Positions 51,613 to 60,914 of a DNA stretch of 64,000 bases are shown here, in pieces. How positions within the stretch are numbered: the first letter of the stretch is position 1; each line of letters opens with the position of its first letter. The notes under the pieces were generated by a model, which had not been told where the DNA came from, ran no database searches, and was given only the letters and a program-made list of their open reading frames with translations. Made by a program: the position numbers and the translations under genes. This stretch comes from an uncultured Erythrobacter sp. Its GTDB lineage: Bacteria; Pseudomonadota; Alphaproteobacteria; Sphingomonadales; Sphingomonadaceae. Where the stretch lies: NCBI RefSeq assembly GCF_947497915.1, contig NZ_CANMIJ010000002.1, forward strand, positions 124,001 to 188,000, given 5' to 3'.

Positions 51613-52620
51613 CTAAAACGTGTAACCCAGCCCGATACCGGCAATAAACTGGCTCGCATTGCCGCGCTGGCTGGTGAATGGCGTATCCGCTGCATCACCC
51701 ATCAGGCGCGAAAATCCGCCTACGCCGTAGATATTCAGTCCGCCATTCAGCACGTCCCCGTCCAGATCGACGGTCGCAATCGCCGTCACACCCAGGCTGT
51801 TTAAACCGCCATCGGCGTCGAATTGCGGCAGGCCTGTCGCAGTGCTTTGCGCGGGCGATACCGAGTAATAATAATCCGCAAACTCGTCATCGACGAAGCT
51901 TGCGCTGCCGATCAATTGAATGGCTGAACCGCGCCCCAGAGGAGTGAAATAAGAAATGCCCGGCTCGATCAGCATCCCGTCATGCGCGCCCAAAACGTCC
52001 CAGCGCACAGCGGTGGAAATGCCGACACGGTCAAACCGGTTGAGCACTCCGGGGAAACTGACGCCGCCCTGCACACCCACTTCGAGAGCGGTGTCCAGAT
52101 CACCGGCGAGCTCGACAACCGGATCTTTAATCTGGCCATTGCGATCGCCGCGAATGCGGAAGGTTGGGCCAAAGGAGAAGCTCGTCTCTGGCGGGCCGGC
52201 ACCCGGAGCCTCCGACAAAAGATCGAGGTTAAAGCCCGGGCCATTGGGCGAAATGCCCACGCCGCCCACTCGCCCGACGATCAAAGGCAGCGGGATCACG
52301 ACATAATCGTCCGATCCGGAATAACTCGGGGTAAGGCCCGCGCCGACACCGACGGTCAGCCACGTTTCGTCAAACACACTGTCAGCAAAACCGGGAGGCG
52401 GGCCGCCTGATGCAACAACCTCTGGCGGGCCGCCAGCGCCCTGCGGACGGCCATCCTGCGCAGCCGCATCGACAGCTGCTGGCTTATCGACTGCCTCATC
52501 AACCGCTTCATCGGCATGTTCTGCGTCCGCATCATCGGCAAGCGCCGGAGCGGACAAGGACACGCAGCCAGCAAGTGCAACCGCTTTAAGCGAGGTGGAA
52601 AGGAGGCGTTTTGTTTTCAT
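51613..52620 (-). CDS. MipA/OmpV-family outer-membrane protein
   Basis: A 335-residue outer-membrane barrel from ATG at 52620, with a signal peptide (MKTKRLLSTSLKAVALAGCVSLSAPALA) followed by an acidic Ala/Asp/Glu-rich spacer. The MipA hallmark WLTVGVGAGLTPSYSGSDDYVVIPLPLIVGRVGG opens the barrel, and the protein ends GIGLGYTF with the terminal aromatic needed for BAM insertion. MipA homologues scaffold murein enzymes (family knowledge). The track start (52818) runs into the crtY start and is rejected; ATG at 52635 remains possible. Confidence 0.93.
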   Translation of the reverse strand: MKTKRLLSTSLKAVALAGCVSLSAPALADDADAEHADEAVDEAVDKPAAVDAAAQDGRPQGAGGPPEVVASGGPPPGFADSVFDETWLTVGVGAGLTPSYSGSDDYVVIPLPLIVGRVGGVGISPNGPGFNLDLLSEAPGAGPPETSFSFGPTFRIRGDRNGQIKDPVVELAGDLDTALEVGVQGGVSFPGVLNRFDRVGISTAVRWDVLGAHDGMLIEPGISYFTPLGRGSAIQLIGSASFVDDEFADYYYSVSPAQSTATGLPQFDADGGLNSLGVTAIATVDLDGDVLNGGLNIYGVGGFSRLMGDAADTPFTSQRGNASQFIAGIGLGYTF

Positions 52621-52805
52621 GGCGGGGTTTTGCATAGCGTTACACTTACTCTTGCTGAACGCGATGGTTTCCCGAATTGCGCCAAAGGGTTGGTTTTTCA
52701 CGAAGTAGGCACGAAACACTGCGCCGGATAGACGAATAATGAATCTGACCAAGCGGTCTGTCTTGCATTGCCCCGCGAGAGCCGGTGGACTAGGGCACAG
52801 CCTGC

Positions 52806-54050
52806 ATGACACCTTCAACCCGCGATACCGGATCTGACCCCGCCAATCCTGCCGTATGTGATGTGGCGATCGTGGGCGGCGGCCTGTCAGGCGGACTCAT
52901 CGCGTTGGCGCTGCATCAGGCAAGGCCAGATTTTCGCATTGCCTTGATCGAAGGCGGTAAAACGCTGGGCGGCAACCACCGTTGGAGCTGGTTTTCCAGC
53001 GACCTGTCGGACGAAGGCCGCGCTCTGTTGTCCTCGTTCCGCAAGGAAGGCTGGGATGACGGATACGAAGTTCGCTTTCCCAAATACAAGCGCAAGCTAA
53101 AAACCGGATATCGCTCGCTTTCGTCGGTCAATTTTCATGAACGGCTTTCCCGTGCACTGCCCGAAGGCACCCTGCATCTGGGTCGCCGTGCGAGCGGCAT
53201 CGATGCGCGCGGGGTCGACTTTGACGATGGCTCGCGCATCAATGCACGCTGCGTGATCGATTGCCGCACTTTTTCGAGTAGCCAGCATTTGCGCGGCGGC
53301 TGGCAGGTGTTTCTGGGCCGCCATATGAAGCTGGAAGAAGCGCACGGCATCGCCCGCCCTGTGATCATGGACGCCGCCGTCGATCAGGTCGCACCGCACG
53401 GCAATGGCGGGGCATATCGGTTTGTCTATGTCTTGCCGCTGGGCGCGCATGATGTGTTTGTCGAAGACACCTATTACGCCGATGATCCAGACCTTGATCG
53501 AAGCGCGCTTTCGGCGCGGATTGATCAATATTGCCACCAAAACGGCTGGCAGGACGGGACGCCCGTGGGCCATGAAAGCGGCGTTCTGCCGGTGCTGACG
53601 GGAGGCAATTTTTCCGCCTATCAGGACGAAGTGAGGATCGAAGGCGTCACCATTGCCGGGGCACGGGGCGGATTCGTACACCCACTCACCAGCTACACCA
53701 TGCCAATGGCGGTTGAAAACGCGCTCGCCATCGCGGCAGAGGCCGATTTGCCCGGGCCTCAGCTTGCCGCGATGATGGAAGCGCGCGCCAAAACCCATTG
53801 GCGCAAAACCGGCTATTACCGCTTGCTTGGAAGATTTCTTTTCTTCGCGGCGAAACCAGACAAACGCGTAAACGTATTCCAAAGGTTCTACAGTCTTCGC
53901 GAAGGGCTGATCGAGCGGTTCTATACAGGCAAGTCCACGGCGTTTGACCGGGTGCGCGTCCTGTGGGGTGATCCGCCCGTATCTATTCCGCGCGCAATCA
54001 CTGCGATGTTCAAGCGGGGTAAGCCCCTCAAACCGGAGAAAACGGCATGA
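52806..54050 (+). CDS. crtY: Lycopene beta-cyclase
   Basis: Converts lycopene to beta-carotene. The 414-residue protein has the FAD/NAD-type opening CDVAIVGGGLSGGLIALAL, then NHRWSWFSSDL, and the lycopene cyclase motifs RGGWQVFLGRHM, YRFVYVLPLGAHDVFVEDTYY and RGGFVHPLTSYTMP. The final region FNVFQRFYSL is also typical of bacterial CrtY. It opens the carotenoid operon; the stop overlaps crtI as ATGA. No strong promoter was recognised in the 185 bases upstream. Confidence 0.96.
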   Translation: MTPSTRDTGSDPANPAVCDVAIVGGGLSGGLIALALHQARPDFRIALIEGGKTLGGNHRWSWFSSDLSDEGRALLSSFRKEGWDDGYEVRFPKYKRKLKTGYRSLSSVNFHERLSRALPEGTLHLGRRASGIDARGVDFDDGSRINARCVIDCRTFSSSQHLRGGWQVFLGRHMKLEEAHGIARPVIMDAAVDQVAPHGNGGAYRFVYVLPLGAHDVFVEDTYYADDPDLDRSALSARIDQYCHQNGWQDGTPVGHESGVLPVLTGGNFSAYQDEVRIEGVTIAGARGGFVHPLTSYTMPMAVENALAIAAEADLPGPQLAAMMEARAKTHWRKTGYYRLLGRFLFFAAKPDKRVNVFQRFYSLREGLIERFYTGKSTAFDRVRVLWGDPPVSIPRAITAMFKRGKPLKPEKTA

Positions 54051-55636
54051 ATGCCCCCGTAGCGGAAAACGCTAAACTTGATTTGGGTCTGCCCACCGCA
54101 GGCGGCAAAGGGATCAATCCCGCAATGGCCGAGAAATACGCTGGCAAAACTGTTTGCGTAATCGGCGCCGGTTTCGGCGGCATGGCGCTTGCCCTTCGTC
54201 TGCAATCGCACGGCATCAAAACCACCGTCGTTGAATCGCGCGACAAGCCCGGTGGCCGCGCATATTTCTGGGAAAAAGACGGCTTCACGTTCGATGCCGG
54301 CCCGACTGTCATCACCGACCCGCCTTGCTTGAAAGAGCTGTGGGAGCTGACCGGCCACGACATCGCCGAAGATGTCGAGTTGATGAAGGTTCATCCGTTT
54401 TACCGGCTCAATTGGCCCGACGGCACCAACTTCGATTATTCGAACGTCGAGGACGAGCTCTACGCCGAGATTGCCAAGCTAAACCCCGATGATGTGATCG
54501 GATACCAGCGCTTCCTAGAATATGCCGCGGGCGTATACGAAGAAGGTTATGTGAAGCTGGGCCATATCCCGTTCCTCGATTTCAAGAGCATGTTGAAAGC
54601 GGCCCCTGCGCTGGTCAAGAAACAGGCATGGCGCAGCGTTTACAGCATGGTCGCCAGCTACATTCAGGATGAACGCCTGCGCGAAGCATTCAGCTTCCAC
54701 ACCCTGCTGGTCGGCGGCAGCCCGATGAAAACATCGTCCATCTACGCCCTGATCCACAAGCTGGAGAAAGACGGAGGCGTTTGGTGGGCGCGCGGCGGCA
54801 CCAACCGTTTGATCGCGGGCATGGTGCGCCATTTTGAACGCCTCGGCGGGACGATGCGCGTCGGTGACGGGGTGAAACAGGTTCACACCATCGGCACGCG
54901 GGCGACCGAAGTCGAAACGGAAAGCGGCTGGAAAGAGCGTTTTGACGCGGTCGCATCCAACGCCGACATCATGCATTCATACAAAGACCTGCTGAGCGAA
55001 AGCGCGCGCGGCCCGAAATACGCGAAATCATTGGCTCGCAAAAGCTATTCGCCGTCGCTGTTCGTGGTGCATTTCGGGCTTGAGGGAACATGGCCGGGTA
55101 TCCCGCATCACATGATCTTGTTCGGCCCGCGCTACAAAGGCTTGGTCGATGACATCTATAAAAACGGTGTCTTGCCGCAGGATTTCTCGATCTATCTGCA
55201 CCACCCGACCGTGACCGATCCGAGCATGGCACCCAAGGGCAAAAGCACATTCTACGCGCTGGTTCCGGTGGCTCACATGGGCAAGATGCCGATCGACTGG
55301 GATGTCGAAGGGCCGAAGCTGGAAAAGGCGATTCTCGACGAAGTGGGCCGCCGCCTGATCCCCGACATTCACGACCGGATCGTGACGAAATTTCACTACG
55401 CACCGAAGGATTTCTCGGCCGATCTCAACGCGCACCTTGGCAGCGCGTTCAGCCTTGAGCCTGTGCTGTGGCAGAGCGCGTATTTGCGCGGTCACAACCG
55501 CGACGATGTGATCGACAATTTCTACCTCGTCGGCGCGGGCACCCACCCGGGCGCAGGCATCCCCGGCGTGGTCGGCAGCGCGAAGGCCACCGCCGGTATT
55601 GTGCTGGAGGATTTGGCAGCTAAAGCGAAGGCATGA
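54047..55636 (+). CDS. crtI: Phytoene desaturase
   Basis: FAD-dependent desaturase of 529 residues making lycopene from phytoene. The dinucleotide-binding motif TVCVIGAGFGGMALALRL (about 30-50) and GRAYFWEKDGFTFDAGPTVI are present, and the C-terminal FYLVGAGTHPGAGIPGVVGSAKAT is the carotenoid oxidoreductase signature. A short leader of about 28 residues precedes the FAD loop, compared with typical CrtI. It overlaps crtY by four bases and the LOG gene by four bases. Confidence 0.97.
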   Translation: MNAPVAENAKLDLGLPTAGGKGINPAMAEKYAGKTVCVIGAGFGGMALALRLQSHGIKTTVVESRDKPGGRAYFWEKDGFTFDAGPTVITDPPCLKELWELTGHDIAEDVELMKVHPFYRLNWPDGTNFDYSNVEDELYAEIAKLNPDDVIGYQRFLEYAAGVYEEGYVKLGHIPFLDFKSMLKAAPALVKKQAWRSVYSMVASYIQDERLREAFSFHTLLVGGSPMKTSSIYALIHKLEKDGGVWWARGGTNRLIAGMVRHFERLGGTMRVGDGVKQVHTIGTRATEVETESGWKERFDAVASNADIMHSYKDLLSESARGPKYAKSLARKSYSPSLFVVHFGLEGTWPGIPHHMILFGPRYKGLVDDIYKNGVLPQDFSIYLHHPTVTDPSMAPKGKSTFYALVPVAHMGKMPIDWDVEGPKLEKAILDEVGRRLIPDIHDRIVTKFHYAPKDFSADLNAHLGSAFSLEPVLWQSAYLRGHNRDDVIDNFYLVGAGTHPGAGIPGVVGSAKATAGIVLEDLAAKAKA

Positions 55637-56214
55637 AACGTCTCGCTGTCTATTGCGGTTCGGCCACGCCCGAAGATCCGCGCTACATGGAACTCGCACG
55701 CAGTGTCGGGACCGGCCTTGCAGAGCGAGGTATTGGCGTCGTCTATGGCGGCGGCAGGCTCGGCCTGATGGGAGCGGTTGCGAATGGCGCGAAGGATGCT
55801 GGCGGCGAGGTGATCGGCGTGATCCCCGAGGCTCTCGTCAATTCAGAGGTCGCCAATCACAATTGTGATGAGCTGATCACAGTCACCGGCATGCACGAGC
55901 GCAAACAACGCTTTACCGATCTGTCAGACGGCTTCGTGACCATCCCCGGCGGCGTCGGCACGATGGATGAATTGTGGGAAGCGATGAGCTGGGCCCAGCT
56001 CGGTTATCATTCCGATCCGGTCGGCCTGCTCAACGCCTTCGGGTTTTACGATGATCTGATCGCGTTCAACGCCAAGATGGCCAATGTCGGATTTGTTCGG
56101 CCAGCTCACCAGAACATCCTGATCTCGGCGGATACTTTACCCGATCTCCTCGATAAGATGGCGGCTTATGTGCCCCACACGCCGATCTTCAAGATGAAGG
56201 CAGACGACCTTTAA
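55633..56214 (+). CDS. LOG-family (TIGR00730) Rossmann-fold nucleotide hydrolase
   Basis: A 193-residue LOG protein. It has the opening VYCGSATPEDPRYMELARSVG, the loop VYGGGRLGLMG and the signature PGGVGTMDELWEAMSW (PGGxGTxxE with catalytic Arg/Glu), with Arg in MHERKQRF. LOG proteins cleave the N-glycosidic bond of nucleoside monophosphates (cytokinin-activating in plants). The start overlaps the crtI stop by ATGA, so it is fully embedded in the carotenoid operon. What it does there is unknown. Confidence 0.95.
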   Translation: MKRLAVYCGSATPEDPRYMELARSVGTGLAERGIGVVYGGGRLGLMGAVANGAKDAGGEVIGVIPEALVNSEVANHNCDELITVTGMHERKQRFTDLSDGFVTIPGGVGTMDELWEAMSWAQLGYHSDPVGLLNAFGFYDDLIAFNAKMANVGFVRPAHQNILISADTLPDLLDKMAAYVPHTPIFKMKADDL

Positions 56215-56239
56215 GGCATGCTTTTGTTACGTCGACCAA

Positions 56240-56319
56240 GCCGGCCCGCGCCCTCCACCCTTCCACCTGGATTAGTTTCCGGTAGGCTCCGGGTGGAAGG
56301 GTGGAGGGCGCGGGCCGGC
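56240..56319. repeat. Long perfect inverted repeat upstream of crtB
   Basis: GCCGGCCCGCGCCCTCCACCCTTCCACC (56240-56267) is the exact reverse complement of 56292-56319, a 28-base perfect inverted repeat. A further few pairs (TGGA/TCCG with one G-T) extend into the 24-base centre. The second arm ends 14 bases before the crtB start codon. No T tract follows. Confidence 0.9.
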
Positions 56320-56333
56320 GCGGAACGCTCATC

Positions 56334-57287
56334 ATGAAAGTCGACGCCGCCCGCCGCACCGCTTTGGTTGAACACGCTCGCCAGACGATAAAGGTTGGCT
56401 CGCAAAGCTTCTCCGCTGCATCGCGCCTGTTTGATCCAGAAACGCGTGAGCGCGCTTGGCTGCTTTATGCGTGGTGCCGCCAGTGTGACGACATCGCCGA
56501 TAACCAAGTGATGGGCGGCGAATTGGGCGACCAATCAGACCTCGACAGCCGCCTAAACCTGATCCGCAAACTCACAGCCAAAGCCTTCGCTGGCGAGCCC
56601 ACGGGCGATCCCGCTTTCGACGCGCTCGGTGTGGTGGCGGAGGAGTGCGGGCTTACCCCCGCCATGGCCGAGGATGTCATCGCTGGATTTGCGCTGGATG
56701 CCGAGGATTGGCGCCCGCGCGAAGAGGGCGACATGCTGCGCTATTGCTTCCATGTCGCAGGCGCCGTGGGCGTCATGATGGCCGTGGTGATGGGCGTCGA
56801 TCCCGAAGATCAGGATACGCTCGACCGCGCCAATGATCTCGGCCTTGCCTTCCAGCTATCCAATATTGCGCGCGACATTGTCGAAGATGACGCCGTGGGC
56901 CGGTGCTACTTGCCGCTGATGTGGCTGGTGGAAGAAGACATTGAACCGGGCCAGCACACCAAGCCGCACCACCGGCAGGAACTGGCCGATATGGCCGAAC
57001 GTCTCGTTGAACTCGTCGAAAAACACGAAGCCGCCGCGCGCGTTGGCGCGTCCCGCCTCCCCTTCCGCAGCCGCTGGGCTGTGCTGTCCGCCGCGCGCAT
57101 TTACGGCGCGATTGGACGCAAAGTGCGAAAGCGCGGGACCGAAGCGTGGAACAGCCGCACCTATGTGCCGCGCTACGAAAAAGCATGGCACGGCGCGCGC
57201 GCGTTCCTGTCGGCGGCCATCAACCGTGAGAAACATCCTGACGGCCCAATCACATGGGGCATTGCGGATTTCCGACCAAACGCTTGA
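56334..57287 (+). CDS. crtB: Phytoene synthase
   Basis: Joins two GGPP to phytoene. The 317-residue protein starts at ATG 56334 (MKVDAARRTALVEHA), because the track start (56301) lies within the hairpin arm. The two aspartate-rich motifs are CRQCDDIADN and LSNIARDIVEDDAVGRCYLP, the trans-isoprenyl diphosphate synthase signature. LYAWCRQCD and RAALRAVLSAARIYGAIGRKV-type helices follow (here RWAVLSAARIYGAIG). It ends the crtY-crtI-LOG-crtB series; the long inverted repeat sits just upstream. Confidence 0.96.
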   Translation: MKVDAARRTALVEHARQTIKVGSQSFSAASRLFDPETRERAWLLYAWCRQCDDIADNQVMGGELGDQSDLDSRLNLIRKLTAKAFAGEPTGDPAFDALGVVAEECGLTPAMAEDVIAGFALDAEDWRPREEGDMLRYCFHVAGAVGVMMAVVMGVDPEDQDTLDRANDLGLAFQLSNIARDIVEDDAVGRCYLPLMWLVEEDIEPGQHTKPHHRQELADMAERLVELVEKHEAAARVGASRLPFRSRWAVLSAARIYGAIGRKVRKRGTEAWNSRTYVPRYEKAWHGARAFLSAAINREKHPDGPITWGIADFRPNA

Positions 57288-57318
57288 AGCGATTGGCGCG
57301 CGGGACTAATCCCGAAAC

Positions 57319-59220
57319 ATGATCACAAAACTCCTCATTGCCAATCGCGGCGAGATTGCCTGCCGCATCATCCGCACCGCGCGCGAAATGGGCGTGGCGA
57401 CCGTCGCGGTCTATTCCGATGCCGATGCCAAGGCGCTGCATGTGCGCCAAGCCGATAAGGCGGTGCATATCGGCCCCTCACCCGCAGCGGAAAGCTATCT
57501 GGTCGGTGAAAAGATCATCGCTGCTGCGAAGGAAACCGGCGCGGAAGCGATCCATCCCGGTTATGGTTTTCTGTCGGAGAATGCCGACTTCGCCCGCGCT
57601 GTGATCGCGGCGGGCCTGATCTGGGTCGGGCCGAAGCCTGAGAGCATCGAGGCGATGGGGCTTAAGGACGCCGCCAAAGAACGAATGATCGCAGCAGGCG
57701 TGCCAGTAACGCCGGGCTATCTGGGCGAGGATCAATCGGTCGAACGTCTAAAGAAAGAGGCCGACGCCATCGGCTACCCCGTGCTGATCAAAGCGGTCGC
57801 AGGCGGCGGCGGTAAGGGTATGCGCAAAGTCGACGCTCCCGAGAACTTCGCCGCCGATCTGGAAAGCTGCCGCCGCGAGGCCAAGGCGAGCTTTTCCAAT
57901 GACGAAGTGCTGCTGGAAAAGTGGATCACCTCGCCCCGCCATATCGAGGTGCAGGTGTTCGGCGACAGCCACGGCAATGTCGTCCACCTGTTCGAGCGTG
58001 ATTGCTCGCTGCAACGCCGCCACCAGAAAGTGATCGAGGAAGCCCCCGCCCCGGGCATGGACGAGGCGACCCGCGCAGAAATCTGCGCCGCCGCCGTGCG
58101 CGCGGCGAAAGCGGTCGATTACGAAGGCGCTGGCACAATTGAGTTCATCGCCGACGCCAGCGAAGGCCTGCGCGCCGACCGCATTTTCTTTATGGAGATG
58201 AACACCCGCCTTCAGGTCGAGCACCCGGTGACCGAAGAGATCACCGGGGTGGACTTGGTGGAATGGCAATTACGGGTCGCAAGCGGCGAGCCGATCCCGC
58301 TGAAGCAGGAAGAGCTGAGCATCAATGGCCACGCGATTGAAGCGCGGCTCTATGCGGAGGATCCGGCAAAGGGATTTTTGCCGAGCCCTGGTACGATCTC
58401 AAATCTGGAGTTTGCGCGCGGTCCGCGCATTGAAACTGGAGTAGAGGAAGGCGACAGAGTTAGTCCAAACTACGACCCTATGATCGCCAAAATTATTTTT
58501 CACGCGACTAGCCGAGACGATGCGATCGAAGGTCTACTTGCAAGCCTCAATTACAGTTACTGCGCACCACTTAACACGAACCAAGGGTTCCTGTTCGAGT
58601 GCTTGGACTTGGCTGAGTTCCGGGGAGGCCAACTGGACACGGGATTGATTGAACGAAAAAGTGATGTCCTGCTCTCACCTGACAGTCCAAGTCAAAGTGC
58701 CGTCAATGCTGCTGCGAACCGCTATCGCGGCGATTTTCTTGATTGGAGCAATAGCCTTAGCCCGTCAGGTGTGCTCCGAACTGGCATGTTCGGCTTCAGA
58801 CTGAACCGGTCGGCGCAGGAGCAAGTGACCCTTCACTCGAATGGCGATGCAGTTGTTGGACACACGGTGCCAAGTGGTATTGACGTGGCGGTCTGCACCA
58901 CCATGACTGCAGAAATGCTTATTTTTGCAACTGAGCGAGGTCAAACCTACACCCTCTCCGCTAGAGGCCCAGATGGAACCGGGGCAACCTCCGCCGCAGA
59001 TGGCGCGATCCTCGCGCCCATGCCGGGCAAGGTGATCGCGGTCGATGTGAGCGATGGCCAAGCGGTTAAAGCCGGCGACCGCCTTATGGTGCTCGAAGCG
59101 ATGAAGATGGAGCACGCGCTCACCGCGCCGTTTGACGGCACTGTCACAGAGCTTGCGGCGAGCGAAGGCGGGCAGGTGCAGGTTGAAGCGGTGCTTTGTG
59201 TGGTGGAGCCAACCGAATGA
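57319..59220 (+). CDS. pccA: Acyl-CoA carboxylase biotin carboxylase/BCCP subunit (propionyl- or methylcrotonyl-type)
   Basis: A 633-residue alpha subunit with biotin carboxylase (about 1-445), a BT-like domain and a BCCP domain. ATP-grasp loop KAVAGGGGKGMRKV, bicarbonate/ATP motifs FFMEMNTRLQVEHPVTEEITG and biotinyl Lys596 in EAMKMEH are intact. The middle (about 58380-58985, residues 355-555) is clearly AT-richer: two counted lines there are 25/60 and 31/60 G+C versus 40/60 and 37/60 on either side, with no frame break. It likely recombined or was acquired separately. Substrate (propionyl, methylcrotonyl or other) is not decided; pccB adjacency suggests one holoenzyme. Confidence 0.93.
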   Translation: MITKLLIANRGEIACRIIRTAREMGVATVAVYSDADAKALHVRQADKAVHIGPSPAAESYLVGEKIIAAAKETGAEAIHPGYGFLSENADFARAVIAAGLIWVGPKPESIEAMGLKDAAKERMIAAGVPVTPGYLGEDQSVERLKKEADAIGYPVLIKAVAGGGGKGMRKVDAPENFAADLESCRREAKASFSNDEVLLEKWITSPRHIEVQVFGDSHGNVVHLFERDCSLQRRHQKVIEEAPAPGMDEATRAEICAAAVRAAKAVDYEGAGTIEFIADASEGLRADRIFFMEMNTRLQVEHPVTEEITGVDLVEWQLRVASGEPIPLKQEELSINGHAIEARLYAEDPAKGFLPSPGTISNLEFARGPRIETGVEEGDRVSPNYDPMIAKIIFHATSRDDAIEGLLASLNYSYCAPLNTNQGFLFECLDLAEFRGGQLDTGLIERKSDVLLSPDSPSQSAVNAAANRYRGDFLDWSNSLSPSGVLRTGMFGFRLNRSAQEQVTLHSNGDAVVGHTVPSGIDVAVCTTMTAEMLIFATERGQTYTLSARGPDGTGATSAADGAILAPMPGKVIAVDVSDGQAVKAGDRLMVLEAMKMEHALTAPFDGTVTELAASEGGQVQVEAVLCVVEPTE

Positions 59221-59272
59221 CGGCAACTGCGCTGCACCGAACGGTTGCGCAGCAACCGCAAGGGCGACCGCC

Positions 59273-59333
59273 CGCCCGCAGCGCCGACAGGCGCGAGGAA
59301 ATCGCGCGCCGAATGGCGCGCGGAACACAAAAA
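59273..59333 (+). repeat. 61-bp direct repeat, copy 1 (before pccB)
   Basis: CGCCCGCAGCGCCGACAGGCG... ending CACAAAAA. It matches copy 2 at 60915-60975 in 56 of 61 positions without gaps. The core GGCGCGAGGAAATCGCGCGCC can form a hairpin (GGCGCG/CGCGCC). It extends to the first base of the pccB start codon. Confidence 0.85.
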
Positions 59334-60883
59334 TGACCTGGGAACGCGAACTCGAAGAACTACGCCATCGCGAAGCCCTCGCCGAACAGATGGGCGGCGC
59401 GGACAAGGTCGCGCGCCAGCATGGACGCGGCAAGATGGATGCCCGCGCGCGGCTTGCTGCGCTTTGCGACGAAGGCTCGTTCCGCGAAATCGGCAAGATT
59501 GCGGGTAAAGGGCATTACGACGAGAACGGCGATTTAACCGGCGTAACCCCTGCCCCGTTCCTGTTCGGCAAAGCGACCGTCAATGGTCGGCCTATCGTTG
59601 CCACAGCCGATGATTTCACTATTCGCGGCGGCGCGGCGGATGCGGGGATTAAACGCAAGATGGTCCAAGCCGAGCAGATGGCGCACGAGTTGAAATTGCC
59701 CATCGTCAAGATGATCGACGGCACCGGCGGTGGCGGCTCGGTCAAAACGCTCGAACAGATCGGCGCGACTTATATTCCGGCGGTTCCCGGCTGGGGCGAC
59801 ACGGTCAAAAACCTTGATACTGTGCCCGTTGTCGCGCTGGCGCTTGGTCCAACCGCAGGCCTTGGCGCGGCGCGGATTGTCGCCAGTCACTACTCGATCA
59901 TGGTGCGCGGGCTCTCGCAGCTTTTCGCCGCTGGCCCCGCGGTCGTCGATGGCCTTGGCGCAGGCTACAAAAGCGCGGACGATCACCAGCAAGCCAAAGA
60001 AGAGCTCGGCGGGGTGGACATCCACACCCGCAACGGTGTGGTCGACGATGAGGTGGCGAGCGAGGCAGAAGCCTTTGCCCGCGCGCGGTATTTCCTGTCT
60101 TTTATGCCGGAGCATGTCGGGCAGCTTGCCCGCCGCGCTGCGCCCACCGATCCGGTTGACCGGCGCGAGGACGCTCTGCTCAGCCTCGTCCCGCGCGATG
60201 ATAAACAGGTCTATTCCATGCGCCGCGCGATGGACATGATCCTCGATAGCGGCACCACTTTTGAAATCGGCAAGAATTGGGGCCGCGCCGCGATCACAGC
60301 GCTCGCCCGCCTCGATGGTTATCCCGTCGCCGTTATCGCCAGCGACCCCAGCTTTTTGGGCGGGTCATGGGAAGCCAAAACCAGCGAGAAAGTCGAACGC
60401 TTTGTCAAACTGGCCGATCAATTCCGCCTGCCCATCGTCCACCTCGTCGACAATCCCGGTTTTATGATCGGGCGAGAGGCAGAGATGGCGGGCACGATCC
60501 GTTACGGCGTGCAAGCGATGAACGCGATCTACAAGGCCACCGTGCCGCTCGCCAGTATCGTGATGCGGCGGGCATACGGGATCGCGGGCAGCGCGATGAG
60601 CAATGCGGACCTGTATCAATACCGGTTCTGCTGGCCATCTGGGGATTGGGGCAGTCTGCCCATCGCGGGCGGCCTAGAGGTTGCTTACAAGTCCGAAATC
60701 GCAGCGAGCGATGATCCGGCAGCGGAGCTGGAGGCGATCAAAGAGCGGCTCAACAAGGTCACCTCACCCTTCCGCAGCGCAGAGTTGTTCAATGTCGAGG
60801 ATATCATCGACCCGCGCGACACAAGGCCATTGCTGTGCGAATTTGCCGAGCTGGCGTGGCGTAAACTCAACGCAGAGCACTAA
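59333..60883 (+). CDS. pccB: Acyl-CoA carboxylase carboxyltransferase subunit
   Basis: A 516-residue beta subunit that moves carboxyl from biotin to the acyl-CoA. Crotonase-type motifs are visible: FEIGKNWGRAAITALARLDGYPVAVIASDP, PIVHLVDNPGFMIGREAEMAGTIRYGVQAMNAIYKATVPLASIVMRRAYGIAGSAMS. An N-terminal GRGKMDARARLAALCDEGSFREIG block is typical of Pcc/Mcc beta subunits. Start ATG 59333 lies at the end of direct repeat copy 1; the longer track frame is rejected. There is no clear ribosome site, because the repeat supplies the upstream bases. Propionyl, methylcrotonyl or geranyl substrate cannot be distinguished. Confidence 0.93.
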   Translation: MTWERELEELRHREALAEQMGGADKVARQHGRGKMDARARLAALCDEGSFREIGKIAGKGHYDENGDLTGVTPAPFLFGKATVNGRPIVATADDFTIRGGAADAGIKRKMVQAEQMAHELKLPIVKMIDGTGGGGSVKTLEQIGATYIPAVPGWGDTVKNLDTVPVVALALGPTAGLGAARIVASHYSIMVRGLSQLFAAGPAVVDGLGAGYKSADDHQQAKEELGGVDIHTRNGVVDDEVASEAEAFARARYFLSFMPEHVGQLARRAAPTDPVDRREDALLSLVPRDDKQVYSMRRAMDMILDSGTTFEIGKNWGRAAITALARLDGYPVAVIASDPSFLGGSWEAKTSEKVERFVKLADQFRLPIVHLVDNPGFMIGREAEMAGTIRYGVQAMNAIYKATVPLASIVMRRAYGIAGSAMSNADLYQYRFCWPSGDWGSLPIAGGLEVAYKSEIAASDDPAAELEAIKERLNKVTSPFRSAELFNVEDIIDPRDTRPLLCEFAELAWRKLNAEH

Positions 60884-60914
60884 AACGGGCCGCAGGTCCG
60901 CAAGCCCGACTGGG

